This document shows positions 1-9,120 of a stretch of DNA of 14,477 nt, piece after piece. The DNA lies in contig MU623714.1 in NCBI GenBank assembly GCA_025201765.1, positions 1-14,477 of the forward strand, read 5' to 3'. The translations under genes were made by a program, and so were the position numbers. The DNA comes from Daldinia sp. FL1419 (taxonomy: Eukaryota > Ascomycota > Sordariomycetes > Xylariales > Hypoxylaceae). The notes beneath the pieces are model-generated. The model was given only the letters and a program-made list of their open reading frames with translations. It was not told where the DNA came from and did no database searches. The first letter of the stretch is position 1. Every line of letters starts with the position of its first letter.

Positions 1-1239
1 ATTTAATATAATAATATAATTAATTTATAAATTTAAATTTTTATTATTTATAAATAAATTATTAATAAAGATATATAAATATAAATTTTAAAAATTTAAA
101 TTAATATAATTAAATTTTCATATTTAATTATTCATTTATTATTTAATTTAAATATTAAAGGTTTTTATTTTTTTGGGGTTCAGCTTTAAATGTTAAACCA
201 CTATTAAATAATTAAAAACTATTTTAGGTTAATAAATAAAAAAAATATATATTTTTTATACCCACTATTTAACAAACTTCTTGGTTATATTTAATAACTT
301 TATATTCAATTATTCAAATTTCTTAATCTATCTTTTTTATATAATAATTACACTATAACCCTTTTTATAAATAATAAAGTATAAACTATTAAAATTTTTA
401 GTTTTAATATTCAATATCTTTTAAAGGTATACCTTAATTTCAGCTTTAATAAATACCTTATTTTTTACTATTAGAAATTCTATAGTACTAATATTTAAAA
501 TATTATCTATTTAAAAACTTATAATTCCGAACAAGACTATATCTATTATTAATAAATATAAATTAAATATTAATAATTTTATATTAAATTTCTATTAATA
601 ATAATATAAATAAATTTTAAATTAATATATTTTTGATTTAATTAAATTATATAGCAATTTAATAACATATAATAATATTCCTTTAGGGTATTTATTTTTT
701 AATTTTGTTAATAATTGTACAAATATTGTTTATTATATGGATATTTTAAATTGGGTGTACGCCATAGTAATATTTCTTATTATAATTTTTATATATTAAT
801 ATTGGAAAATTGGAATTAGGGCTAGAATAAAATATTAATTTACTTTTTAAATAATAAGGATATATATTATAATAAATTCTTTATTAAAATTTTTATAATT
901 TTAAATAATAAATCTTAATTTTTTATAAAATATTAATATATTTTTTCCTTTTATTTTATAAATTATTTATAATTTAAAAATTATTATTCCTTAATAAATT
1001 AATATATTATATATTTTAAATTATAAAATTCCTTTATTAAATAATATATTAAATTCCTTTATATTTAATATTTTATATAATTTTCTTATAATAATAATTT
1101 TTCTTATTATACATAATTAAAATATTAAAATTAAATTATTTTATTTTTTATTATTAAAATATAAAATATTAATGTATAAAAAATTATTAATATATATAAA
1201 ATTTTTTTTTAAAATTATTTTATAATTGTTTAAATTAAA
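1..1239 (-). pseudogene. Copia A reverse transcriptase (RNase H end truncated)
   Basis: This is the reverse transcriptase of copia A, which would have copied element RNA into cDNA. In the minus frame shared with the integrase, a block at about 780-760 reads RNITMAYTQ, matching the RDITxAYTQ catalytic block of fungal copia enzymes with the Asp (772-774) turned to Asn. A block at 502-513 reads stop-I-D-N where the family has Q-T-D-D (the YVDD equivalent), preceded by FGIISF. A Y-P-x-G segment and an LLYNL (LYGI-like) segment lie between them in the right order. Around 264-200 a Q-x-x-x-Y and YQPKIVF segment resembles the start of RNase H. Numerous stops make it non-functional. The family call is from memory of fungal copia proteins. 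Confidence 0.72.
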
Positions 1240-2358
1240 TATAGGTTTAGGTAATTATACTTGAAGTTCCTTGGTGGGTACTAAGTTATTTTTAAATTAA
1301 ATATAAAGTTTGATATAAGAATTTTAGAACATAAATATTCTTCCGGATATATTAGATACTATAGTAATATCTTTATTAATAATTATAATAATTTTATAAA
1401 AACCCTTCCATCCACCCTTTTTTTAATAAATAAAAATTTTATTATTAATAAGTAATAATATAAATAATATTTTTATAATATTAAGGCCATTATAAGTATT
1501 AAATACATTTTAAATAAAACATTATAATTTAATTTTTTTAATTTTAATTATAACCTTTTGTATTATTAGGGTACAATGAATTTGGGTAGGTATAGGTAAT
1601 AAATCCATATTAATTTAAAAATAAGCTTTAAAAATAAATAATATAAGAACTAATCTGTTGGGATTAACTATATTATTAACTACCTTTATAATCATCTATA
1701 ATTGTATTGCCTTTAAACTAAAACTTTAAAATTCATCCATAATTATTTCATAAATTTAATAAATTAAATTATGGTACTTTTCTACCTTATTAATAAACCA
1801 ATATATTTTAATTAATATTTAATAATATATAACTTTAATAATATATATTTTATTTTAAAATTTTGGGTTATTAAAATTTATTTTTATATTATAAAAAATA
1901 ATATTTAAAAAACTAAAATAAATATTAATTTAATATTTTTTTAATATTTCCCATATTTTTTTAATTATAATATCTTTTATAAATTATATTATTTAAAAAT
2001 TAATAATAATATTGATTATATATAAGATTAATTATCTTTTTAAGTATATAATATTAACAATTATTTTATAATTAAAATCTATATTAAAATCCTTAAAAAT
2101 AAATTTAAACTTTTATAAATCTTTATCTTTAATTTAATAATAGTAATAAAATTTATTAATTTTTTTAAAATTATTTATATTAATATTATAATTAATTTTG
2201 TTTAGGAAGTTGTAGAATTTCTTAATTGTAAAATGACTAAAATAGATATACAAACATTGTAACTCTATTTCTATAAAATAAATAATATTATTTAAATAAA
2301 ACTATAAATATTTCCATTTTTATTTAATATTAATTATTATACCATTTTTATATATTAA
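1240..2358 (-). pseudogene. Copia A integrase
   Basis: Integrase of copia A (DDE recombinase that inserts cDNA). Going down the minus strand, an HHCC zinc-finger remnant is marked by SHF (His at 2233-2235), then INKFYYYY where the family has C-H-H-C. The first catalytic Asp, in an IVVDIMYL-like block, is Asn at 2053-2055. The second is Asn at 1888-1890, before NFNNPKF. The catalytic Glu is intact at 1780-1782 in KVEKYH. The second and third positions are separated by exactly 35 residues, the classic D,D(35)E spacing. Below this the C-terminal region keeps YEIIMDEF, the NPNRLVLILFIF block (family AGPDGLVPTLLVFG) and KGGWKGFYK (family EKGGWTGPYK). The Asp-to-Asn changes are all G-to-A on the coding strand. 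Confidence 0.8.
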
Positions 2359-2700
2359 TTAATTAGTAACGTTATTAAGGTATACTCCTAAATAATCTAT
2401 ATCTTTAATTAAAAAAAAGAATAATATATTCAATTCCATAATATAGAAATTTATGTTATTAAATAAGATATTAACTGTAATTATACTTAACAATTTAATA
2501 AAAAATCTATTTTCAAACCTAATATTAACTTTTTTAGTACAAATACGATCCATCTTAAACTTCCAATTAAAATATTTATTAATAAAAATAAGGTATTATT
2601 CTTTACCTATTATTAAAATATAAACAACTCCAATATCTAACATAATACCTTAAAATATAATTTTTATATATTAATTTAAAATAAAGATGGTATTAATTTT
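2359..2700 (-). pseudogene. Copia A aspartic protease (includes 64-codon open stretch)
   Basis: This is the retropepsin-like protease that would mature the polyprotein. The active-site block reads GIMLDIG, with LDIG at 2640-2629 for the family's LDTG or IDSG; the catalytic Asp codon (2635-2637) is intact. The longest stop-free piece, 2553-2359, starts at an ATG that is internal to the polyprotein and not a real start. It ends with KDIDYLGVYLNNVTN, matching the conserved QDMDRLGVYFNNVTN-type motif after the protease in this fungal copia group. A former Gln codon (TAA) closes it and the same frame continues into the integrase. It is therefore a surviving window of a dead polyprotein, not a separate small gene. 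Confidence 0.72.
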
Positions 2701-4200
2701 TTTTAATTATTAAGGGAATAGAAATTATAATATAATAATAAAAAACCTAATTAAATAAATATACTATTATTATAAATTATATATTTTTATTATTTTCTGA
2801 TTTTAAAATTATATTATAAATATTGTTGTCCTTTTATTTTAAATTTTGATTTTTGAGCTTTTTATAATTTGTTAGAAAGATTGTATAGTTCTTTTTAAAT
2901 ATGCTATACTTAGTCTTCCAATTTTTTCTGACTTTTTTATGGTTGGCTTTTAAATATTTAATAAATTAGTAATCTTTTTTTTTATATATTTAACATTTAT
3001 ATTTCTAAATTTTCTTAAGTTATTTAAAAATATATTTTCCACTTTTATTATTCTTATAATATTTTTTATTAATATAATTATTATAAATTTTTTTATTATT
3101 ATTCTCACTAATATTATTAATTATAAATTATTATGGTATTTTTATAGTTTTATAATTTTGGAAGGATATTTAAAATTTGTTAATTAAAGCCATAATTATC
3201 CTTAATAACTCAAAAAATGTATTTTAAAATTATGGTACACTTTAATATATTTTATAAATGATTACAATAAACTATAATTTTCTTTTATAATTAAAATTAA
3301 ATATTTTTTGGTATAATTATAATTTATTAAATAAAATTTATAATATTTCTATATTTATTTTCCTTTAATTTTATTTTTTTATTTTAATATTAAAAAAAAT
3401 AATATTTATTTAATTTTAATAATATTAGTTTTTATTTTTTATAATATTAAAATAATATTGTAAGGTAAAATATATATTAATAAAATATTAATGTTAAAAA
3501 ATATTATATAAGAAATAAAGGGATGTTTTTTTTATTAATATTAATAAAAATATAATATAAAATTATAATAAATATATATTTATTATAAAATATGTTTTTA
3601 GGAAGAATTTAAATTTATTTTTAAAAATATTATATAATTTTCTAATATAATTGTTGTTAATGTTTTAGGTTTTTTTAAAATATTTTACAATAGTAGATGG
3701 GTATATTTTATTAAGAATATATTTTAGGGGGATTATAAAGTAGGTTAATGTTTATTAGTTATTAATAAATATAAAAATTTGATTTTAAAAGATTTTTTTT
3801 ATATAAATAATGGTGTTATTGGGAAGGAAGAATTATAATCTTTTATTAATTAATTCTTTCTGTTTGTTTTAATGCCTGGGAATAATGTTATAATTATGTA
3901 TGAATTATTTAATGGTAGTTTAAGGGGTTTAAAATTATTTCCTAAGGTTAGAGGTTGGGTTGGTACAGGGTTTGTATTATATTTAAAGTTATAATTTAAA
4001 TTGTATCTTTATTATACAAAATAAGTAGGGTAAGTTAAAAGGGGTGGAAGTAATGGTAGTTCAATAAATATTAAGGGTTTTTGTTAAAGAAGGGGTTTAG
4101 AAGGGATATTAAGTGCTAATTAATTCTTTTGCTAAAATTATTTTAATTAATTAAAAAGTCTTTAAATCCTTTAGGGATTATAATAGAATTTTATAAAATA
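2701..4200 (-). pseudogene. Copia A gag, probable
   Basis: Upstream of the protease the same minus frame carries on. Around 3000-2900 it reads KYIKKK and further Lys-rich sequence where related elements have a zinc knuckle. At about 3990-3780 it gives TNPVPTQPLTLGNNF and FPITPLF, a Pro-rich segment typical of a gag N-terminal region. Stops are of the TAA or TAG type expected from Gln codons. I could not align it residue by residue to a known gag, and the plus strand of 3600-4110 also reads fairly openly. The assignment therefore depends mainly on frame continuity with the protease and on the expected gag length. Start unknown. Confidence 0.4.
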
Positions 4201-4440
4201 GGAATAAAATAATAATTAATATAATAAAATTATGGTCAGGAGGGGAAGGAATTATAAAGCAAATCTTACTTAGGTTATTGGTAAAGTATTGGAAATAAAA
4301 AAAAAGTTAAATAATAATGGTTGTAAGGTAAGAAATATATATTATATAAAATAAAGAAAATTATAAAAGGTAGTATTTAATTATTTTACTTATATAATTT
4401 AATAAATAAATGTTTATAGGTTATAAATTATTGGTTGTTA

Positions 4441-5274
4441 TTATTATATAAGTATTATTATTTAAACAATTATTCTTATATTGGATATATTAATCTTTTT
4501 TTAATATTAATTATTAATACTTTCCATACTAATACATTAGGCCATTTAAATTTTACAACCTCTAATTCATTTAAATTCTATTATAATAATTTACTTATAA
4601 ATACAAAGTTATTAAATATTTTTATATAATTAATATTTAATTTTCCTATATAAATACCTTTTTATATTAATACTATTTGTAAAACAATCTTAATTAACCT
4701 TAATATATTAACAAAATTATTTATAATAAATCTTTTAAAATATTCCTTATATTTAATTAATATTTTATTAAATATATATATATATAAAGAATTTAAATCT
4801 ATAACTTTAAAATTTTTTATTATTTATAATATTTAAATTATTTTCTACTTAAAAATCATATTTATAAAAATAATATTTATCTATTTTATAACTTTATAAT
4901 TAAATTAATTAATAAATATTATATTTTAAAAAAATAAATATTTTATTAATTTACAAAATATATTTATATTTTCCATTTAAACAATATCCATATTATTAAA
5001 TAAAATATAATTTTATACTTACATTAAACTTTCTAATTAAAACATTATAAAAATAAATATTAAAAACAAATATAATAATAAAAATAATAATTTAGAAAAA
5101 TATATATCCTAAAAATCAAATAATATTAAATAATAATTATTTATTATAAAAATAATTAAAAATATAATATTAATATCATTTATGTTACTACAATAAAAAC
5201 TTCTGAATTATTGTAGTAATGATTTTTCTAACCTTACTAATCTATATTACTAACTATTTAACAATATTAATCAA
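4441..5274 (-). pseudogene. Copia B integrase C-terminal region, probable
   Basis: Going down the minus strand from the solo LTR, this block would follow the integrase core that stops at 5479. A stretch reads KYNIYQL and then KIDKYYFYKYDF, resembling the STNIYRIW...RDVxFDE region that follows the copia integrase core (the GYLVGY/TNIYRIW module). Further down the reading becomes rich in residues that C-to-T change makes from Pro, Ser and Thr, as expected of the variable linker before reverse transcriptase. G is almost absent on the plus strand here (16 G against 67 C, 4441-5280). The match is weaker than for the integrase core. A short plus-strand open frame at 4435-4629 is judged to be antisense noise. 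Confidence 0.4.
5185..5219. repeat. 12-bp perfect inverted repeat, 11-nt loop
   Basis: TTACTACAATAA (5185-5196) and its exact reverse complement TTATTGTAGTAA (5208-5219) flank an 11-nt loop. Each arm holds three G/C positions, so the match is less likely by chance than all-A/T palindromes in this sequence. It lies 55 bases from the solo LTR at 5275, inside the presumed copia B remnant. It is not a recognisable terminator (no T-run partner) and could be a short transposon footprint or chance. Confidence 0.5.
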
Positions 5275-5478
5275 TATTGGTAGGTATGTATATAAGATAA
5301 AAATAAGATAATAATAAAACAAATAACAATAGGAATAAGATTAATATATTGTAGTTATCTAAAGAAAAAAGCTATCTAGGAAAGATAAATGGGAAACCTA
5401 TCTTTATATAACAATAAATACACAAGTACTTCTTAGGGGTTATATACCAAACTGAAGACATAAATCATTCAACCACCA
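5275..5478 (+). repeat. Solo LTR, family 1, copy 1 (heavily mutated)
   Basis: A 204-bp segment with the same length as 6681-6884 and no gaps: 32 differences (about 84% identity), all transitions. At 31 of the 32 sites this copy carries A or T where the other has G or C. The usual TG start has become TA (5275-5276) and the end is CA (5477-5478). It interrupts copia B just after the integrase core. No target-site duplication is visible: the flanks are ATCAA on the left and ATAAT on the right. It may be a solo LTR whose flanks have mutated, or the product of recombination. Orientation is assigned by the TG...CA ends, which are palindromic in meaning, so strand is nominal. Confidence 0.85.
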
Positions 5479-6680
5479 ATAATATTTGTTAATTTATTTT
5501 ATATTATAATGTTTAATTATATAAATATATTATTATTTTATAAATTTTAAATTATAAAGAATAAGGTAATTTTAAATATATTTTTATGGTTTTCACTTTA
5601 TCTTTAATTATATTTCTTAAATGTTTAGCAATATTATTTTGAATTTATATATAAATTATTAAAGGTTTAATTTTTATATATAGATTTTTTAAATATATAT
5701 AAATTATTAACTTTTTTTTAATAATTTTTTAATTAAATTTTTAAATTTTTAAAATAATGTTATATTAAATTTTTAAAATATTAATAAAATTTTTTAAGGT
5801 TTTAATAATTAATGTTATTATTTAATTTATAAGGTAATAATTAAATATTATATTAATTTATTAATTTATAATTAATAATAGGTTTATAAGGTTATTATTT
5901 AATTCTTTAATATTATAGAAATTAAAAATTAATTTTATTTTTAAGATTTTATTAATATATTTAAATATTTAATTTATTTTATATTTGGTTTTAATAATAG
6001 TATATATTTTGTAATTAATTATTTTAATTTTTTTAATTTGGATTTTAGTATTTGTTTTAATAAGGTTTTTTAGTGTTTATGGGTTTGGATATTTTAATTT
6101 TAAATGTTATTTAAATGTATCTGTTATTAATATTTGCTTTTTTTAATTAAGTTTATTATATTATATATAGAATATTAATTTAAATATTTTAAAAGGAATA
6201 TTTTTAAATATAAATTAATTAAAATAATTAATAAATTTAATTATAATTTTATTATTTTAAAATTTTAAATAAGTATATTTCTGGTGGTTGTTCCATTAAT
6301 ACCCTTACTTTTTAAGAATTTGTAGAAATATGAGGTTATAAGTGAAGTTTAAATAGTATATTGTATTTGAAAGTTTGATTTTTATAATATTATTAATATA
6401 TTTGATTTTAATATTAATATATTTATAATTTAATATTTGGATTTTATTGTTTTTAATGATGATATATTTTTTTAAAGGAGTTTTTTTGTAGTTAATAAAT
6501 TTTAATATTTAATTAAAGATATGTATTATAATTTTTAAATTTATTATAATTAAGTTTTTTAAAGGATAATAATTTATATTATAAATAATGTTTATAATAT
6601 TTATTATAAATGTTATTTTTAATTTTAAGGTTGTTATTTATTTTAATAATTAATTTTCATTTTTTTAATTAATTATATTA
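5479..6680 (-). pseudogene. Copia B protease, GAG-pre-integrase and integrase core
   Basis: In the minus frame with codon 5' positions equal to 1 modulo 3, the protease active site D-S-G-A-T-x-H reads N-L-K-I-I-I-H (6541-6521), each change a transition. It is followed by FINYKKTPLKKYII and ILNYKYINI, matching RFINYRKAPxGxYI(I/V)AG and ILGYGDVNI of fungal copia proteases. GAG-pre-integrase follows as FKQHLKLKYPNPQTLKNL (His at 6104-6106; family WHLRLGHPGPxALEHL). The integrase core keeps KELNNN, FNYYLIN and IKDKVKT. The second catalytic Asp is Asn (5732-5734) and the Glu is Lys (5624-5626), exactly 35 residues apart. The frame ends in YNQTL (YNRTP) at the solo LTR. Very few stops survive, so this is the best-preserved coding block of the window, although its catalytic residues are destroyed. 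Confidence 0.82.
6676..6680. repeat. Target-site duplication, left copy (TATTA)
   Basis: TATTA directly before the TG of the LTR at 6681, repeated at 6885-6889 directly after its terminal CA. Five bases is the usual copia or gypsy duplication length. In such AT-rich DNA a chance 5-base match is roughly one in a hundred, so this is supportive but not conclusive. Confidence 0.65.
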
Positions 6681-6884
6681 TGTTGGTAGGTACGTACGTA
6701 AGGTAAAAGCAAGATAACAGTAAAGCAAATAACAATAGGAGTGAGACTGGTGTATTGTAGTTGTTTAAAGAAGAAAGCTATCTAGGAGAGATAGGTGGGA
6801 AACCTATCCTTATATAACAATAGATACACGAGTACTTCTCAGGGGTCGTATGCCAGACTGAGGACATAAGTCATTCAACCACCA
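6681..6884 (+). repeat. Solo LTR, family 1, copy 2 (less mutated)
   Basis: A 204-bp segment that starts TGTTGGTAGG and ends CAACCACCA, with clearly higher GC than its surroundings. It is flanked by TATTA on both sides, indicating a full element that inserted and then lost its interior by LTR-LTR recombination. It is the same family and orientation as 5275-5478. It interrupts the gag/protease region of copia B, so it inserted later than that element. No primer-binding site or coding sequence of its own family is present in the window, so its parent element is unknown. It keeps several CpG and CpA sites that copy 1 has lost. Confidence 0.88.
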
Positions 6885-6889
6885 TATTA
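6885..6889. repeat. Target-site duplication, right copy (TATTA)
   Basis: The partner of 6676-6680. Together they bracket the 204-bp solo LTR and fix its ends. Confidence 0.65.
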
Positions 6890-7880
6890 TTTTTATCTTT
6901 TTTTTTAAGGCTATTAAAAACTTTTATTTTTGTTATTAATTTAGAATTATATTTAATTTTTTCTTATATGAATATATCAAATTATATATTAATTTTAAAA
7001 TATTTAGAATATTTTAATTTGATAATATAAAAGTATTTTTCAATTCTATGAAAATTTAAATAAATCTTATATTTGTTGTGCCTGTATTGGTGTATTGGTG
7101 GGTATGAATATTGGTTAATATTTGTATTATTTTTTTTTTGTTTATTTAAATTATTTTAATGTTTATTTGGTTGTTTATTTTGTTTAATTGGTTTTTTTTA
7201 TGGGGATTTTTTTTTTGTTAAAGTTATTAGTATTGTTATTTTTATAGTAAGTAGTAAAAACATTTTTGTGGATTTTTCCTTTTCTTTTTTGATTTATATT
7301 TATGATATAAGTATAATTTTTAAAAAAGTAAATAATATTTTTAAAGGTTAATGTTTTATTATTAGTTTCTTTTTAATATATTATTGTTTAAATAAATATT
7401 TATTTTTAAAATATTAGTATTATAGTTTGTAAAGTAATTAAGAACCATTTTTGTGGATTAATAATAATAATAAACTTTTTATTTGTTTTATATAATATAG
7501 CCATTTTTTAAAAAGTAATCTATTCTTTTTAATTTTTAAGTTATTTCAAAAGTGGTGTCATTATTTTTTTATAGTGTTTTTTTATTTTGTGTTTGTTGAA
7601 ATTAATATTAAAGATTTTTTTAAAAATAATATATTTTTTTTAAATATTTTGGATTGAAAATAAAATTAATATTTAATAAGATTTTGATATAATTTTCATT
7701 ATATAATTTGAAAATTAAGTTAATTTGTTATATTTAGTATTGTATAGAGTTATAGTTTGTATATATATTTATATATTTTTATTATAATAGAACCTTTTAA
7801 TTGATATAAATTAATTTGTATTATAAGGGTGAATATTTATAGTAGAATTATTAGGTATATTTGTTGCATTATTTTATTTA
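6890..7880 (-). pseudogene. Copia B gag, probable, heavily mutated
   Basis: On the minus strand this block lies directly upstream of the copia B protease, with the solo LTR in between. Near 7100-6960 it reads YQPIFIPTNTPIQAQQI followed by several dozen residues with only Gln-type or Trp-type stops, an acceptable gag remnant. Around 7560-7430 another stretch reads DTTFEIT and YYYYQSTKMVLNYF. No zinc knuckle could be named and the frame is not continuous. The plus strand also reads as Phe/Leu/Ser-rich sequence, which C-to-T change of a Pro/Ser/Thr-rich protein would give. Function is inferred mainly from position. Confidence 0.35.
7261..7459. repeat. Direct repeat of 14 bp, 185 bp apart
   Basis: CATTTTTGTGGATT occurs at 7261-7274 and again at 7446-7459. 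A second shared block, TAAAAA(A)GTA, lies 60 and 63 bases further on (7321 and 7509), so a degraded tandem duplication of about 185 bp is plausible. The region between is low-complexity and the alignment is not continuous. Confidence 0.4.
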
Positions 7881-8330
7881 TTTTTTTTAAAGGTCAATGG
7901 ATTGTTTGAGTTTTTAGAGTTGGTTTTGTAATCTTCAATATTCAATTATATTAATTGAAAGGTTAGAAGGAATAGAGGTTTCTTTACTAGATTAGTGTTT
8001 TCTGGATTTAGCCAATTCTATATGTTTAGGTTATAAACCAGATGTTAAAGGTTTAGGTGTACTTAGATATATTAGAAAAGGTCTATCTTGTATCATGTGT
8101 AGCTTGTGTAAAGTGTAAGCCTTATATGTTAAAATATAATTTATATAATAGTTGTGACTTATGCCACAATTACCTATAATTATTAAAACAATTAATTATA
8201 ACTTATATTATGGCTTATCTTATGCGACATATCTTTTAAGTAAGGGTAATATATTATATCCCCAAACCTACTATATAATCTCGGCATGTATAGGTAATTA
8301 TTAATTACTTTAATAAAATCTTTTTCTTTA
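7881..8330. other. Less-mutated patch with LTR-like sequence
   Basis: Base composition is visibly less extreme here and both C and G occur on the same strand. From 7889 one plus frame reads for about 80 codons with three stops, including LLD-stop-CFLDLAN, GYKPDVKGLGVL and CIMCSLCK. Another frame from about 8070 gives several C-x2-C pairs. Neither is recognisable. From 8127 the sequence starts TGTTAAAA, contains TTGTG and CACAA (8152-8156, 8165-8169) and ends with a C/G-containing TATAATCTCGGCATGTA segment. This resembles promoter and leader parts of fungal copia LTRs, but no matching right end, primer-binding site or second copy is present. A 47-codon open frame at 8161-8304 is probably incidental. 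Confidence 0.35.
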
Positions 8331-9120
8331 ATGAATAAAATATCTTAAATAATATTATAATATAAATAAAATATTTTTAATTAATTTATATAAACATATT
8401 ATTTTTATTTTACATTAATATTCTTACAATATATTAAAATTTTATTTTTTTTATAAATTCTATTTATTTTTCTATAATAATAACTTTAAAATAATTTAGA
8501 TTTAAGGTATATATATGGGAGGATTTCCTCCTTCACCTTTTTACTAATCTTTTTCTCTTATTTATTTAAATTATTCTTCTTAATCCCTATTCTTAATAAA
8601 TATTATTATAATATTTTATATTAATAAAATTTAAAAAAAGAAGGTAACCAACGTTGTAAATGCTTATCAAATGTAATTTTTAACTTTATATACAATTACT
8701 TCCTTATCTACTTCAAATCCCTAACTAATTTTTAATATTCTAAATATCCCTATAACTAATCCATCAGCTCTTATTGAAACTAATATTTCAGATTTGGATA
8801 TTCCCTTTATTATAAATATAACTGTACAATCTAATAAATATTAAATTAAATCAAAACTTTAGGAAGCTTACATTAGAAAATACCGTACCCCTCCAATCTC
8901 TGTGACCTTTTCAATTGGTTCATTAGGTAAATATATTTTCCATATCCTTAATATTAATTAATATCTTACAAGAATCCAATCCTTTTAATCTTCAAATATA
9001 ATTATAATATTGGCTTCCTATTATTATATTAATTTTAAAATAATTATTTTAAAAAAGTTTAATTATTTTTATTATCTTTATAACTTCATTTACAATTAAT
9101 GTTTGAATTTTGGTTGTTTT
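8331..9120 (-). pseudogene. Unidentified degraded coding-like block
   Basis: I do not recognise this block. One minus frame at about 8990-8640 is notably open, with pieces such as LPNEPIEKVTEIGGVRYF, SKSEILVSIRADGLVIG and GFEVDKEVIVYKVKNY, interrupted only by TAA and TAG codons of the type made from Gln. If T is allowed to stand for lost C, it becomes rich in Pro, Ser and Thr. That would suit a gag N-terminal region or another disordered protein. G is nearly absent on the plus strand (for example 14 C and no G in 8701-8760). It could be gag of an otherwise lost retroelement. No motif supports any specific function. Confidence 0.35.

Larger units (their letters stand above)
1..4440 (-). mobile_element. 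Degraded Ty1/copia retrotransposon A, cut by the left window edge
   Basis: A minus-strand copia polyprotein remnant whose recognisable domains follow copia order: gag, protease, integrase, reverse transcriptase. All of them lie in one reading frame, with codon 5' bases at positions divisible by 3, from about 4200 down to about 150. I saw no frameshift, only stops explainable by C-to-T or G-to-A change. The RNase H end lies beyond position 1. No LTR was identified. The right limit is put near 4440 because base skew flips there and copia B reading begins on the other side; the exact junction is inferred. Confidence 0.75.
4441..7880 (-). mobile_element. Degraded Ty1/copia retrotransposon B, split by two solo LTRs
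   Basis: A second copia remnant on the minus strand, from a different subfamily to copia A. Its protease, GAG-pre-integrase and integrase core lie in one frame at 6680-5479. Probable gag lies above 6885 and a probable integrase C-terminus lies below 5274. Solo LTRs at 6681-6884 and 5275-5478 interrupt it. The reverse transcriptase expected downstream is missing: at about 4440 the sequence gives way to copia A gag, so either A inserted there or B was truncated. Outer limits are approximate and no own LTRs were identified. Confidence 0.65.

Noticed and set aside
3780..4110. Pogo/Fot1-like DDE transposase on the plus strand (PGNN and GWVG segments)
   Set aside because: Spacing and key residues of the pogo PGNREW block do not fit, and the minus strand continues the copia A frame here.
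4435..4629. 64-codon plus-strand open frame
   Set aside because: Composition is almost only Asn, Leu, Ile, Tyr and Phe, as any stop-free A/T-rich stretch gives; no motif, and it lies antisense to copia B.
5275..6884. The two 204-bp LTRs as the two ends of one 1.6-kb element
   Set aside because: The sequence between them is the protease-integrase of copia B on the opposite strand and starts mid-gene. Copy 2 has its own TSD, and the outer flanks (ATCAA, TATTA) do not match.
8060..8180. Zn2Cys6 zinc cluster of a fungal transcription factor
   Set aside because: Cys pairs occur (C-x2-C twice) but the six-Cys pattern needs two extra assumed mutations, and the upstream frame is full of stops.
8161..8304. 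47-codon open frame as a small gene
   Set aside because: It overlaps LTR-like sequence, has no conserved motif, and a frame of this length can arise by chance in the less-mutated patch.
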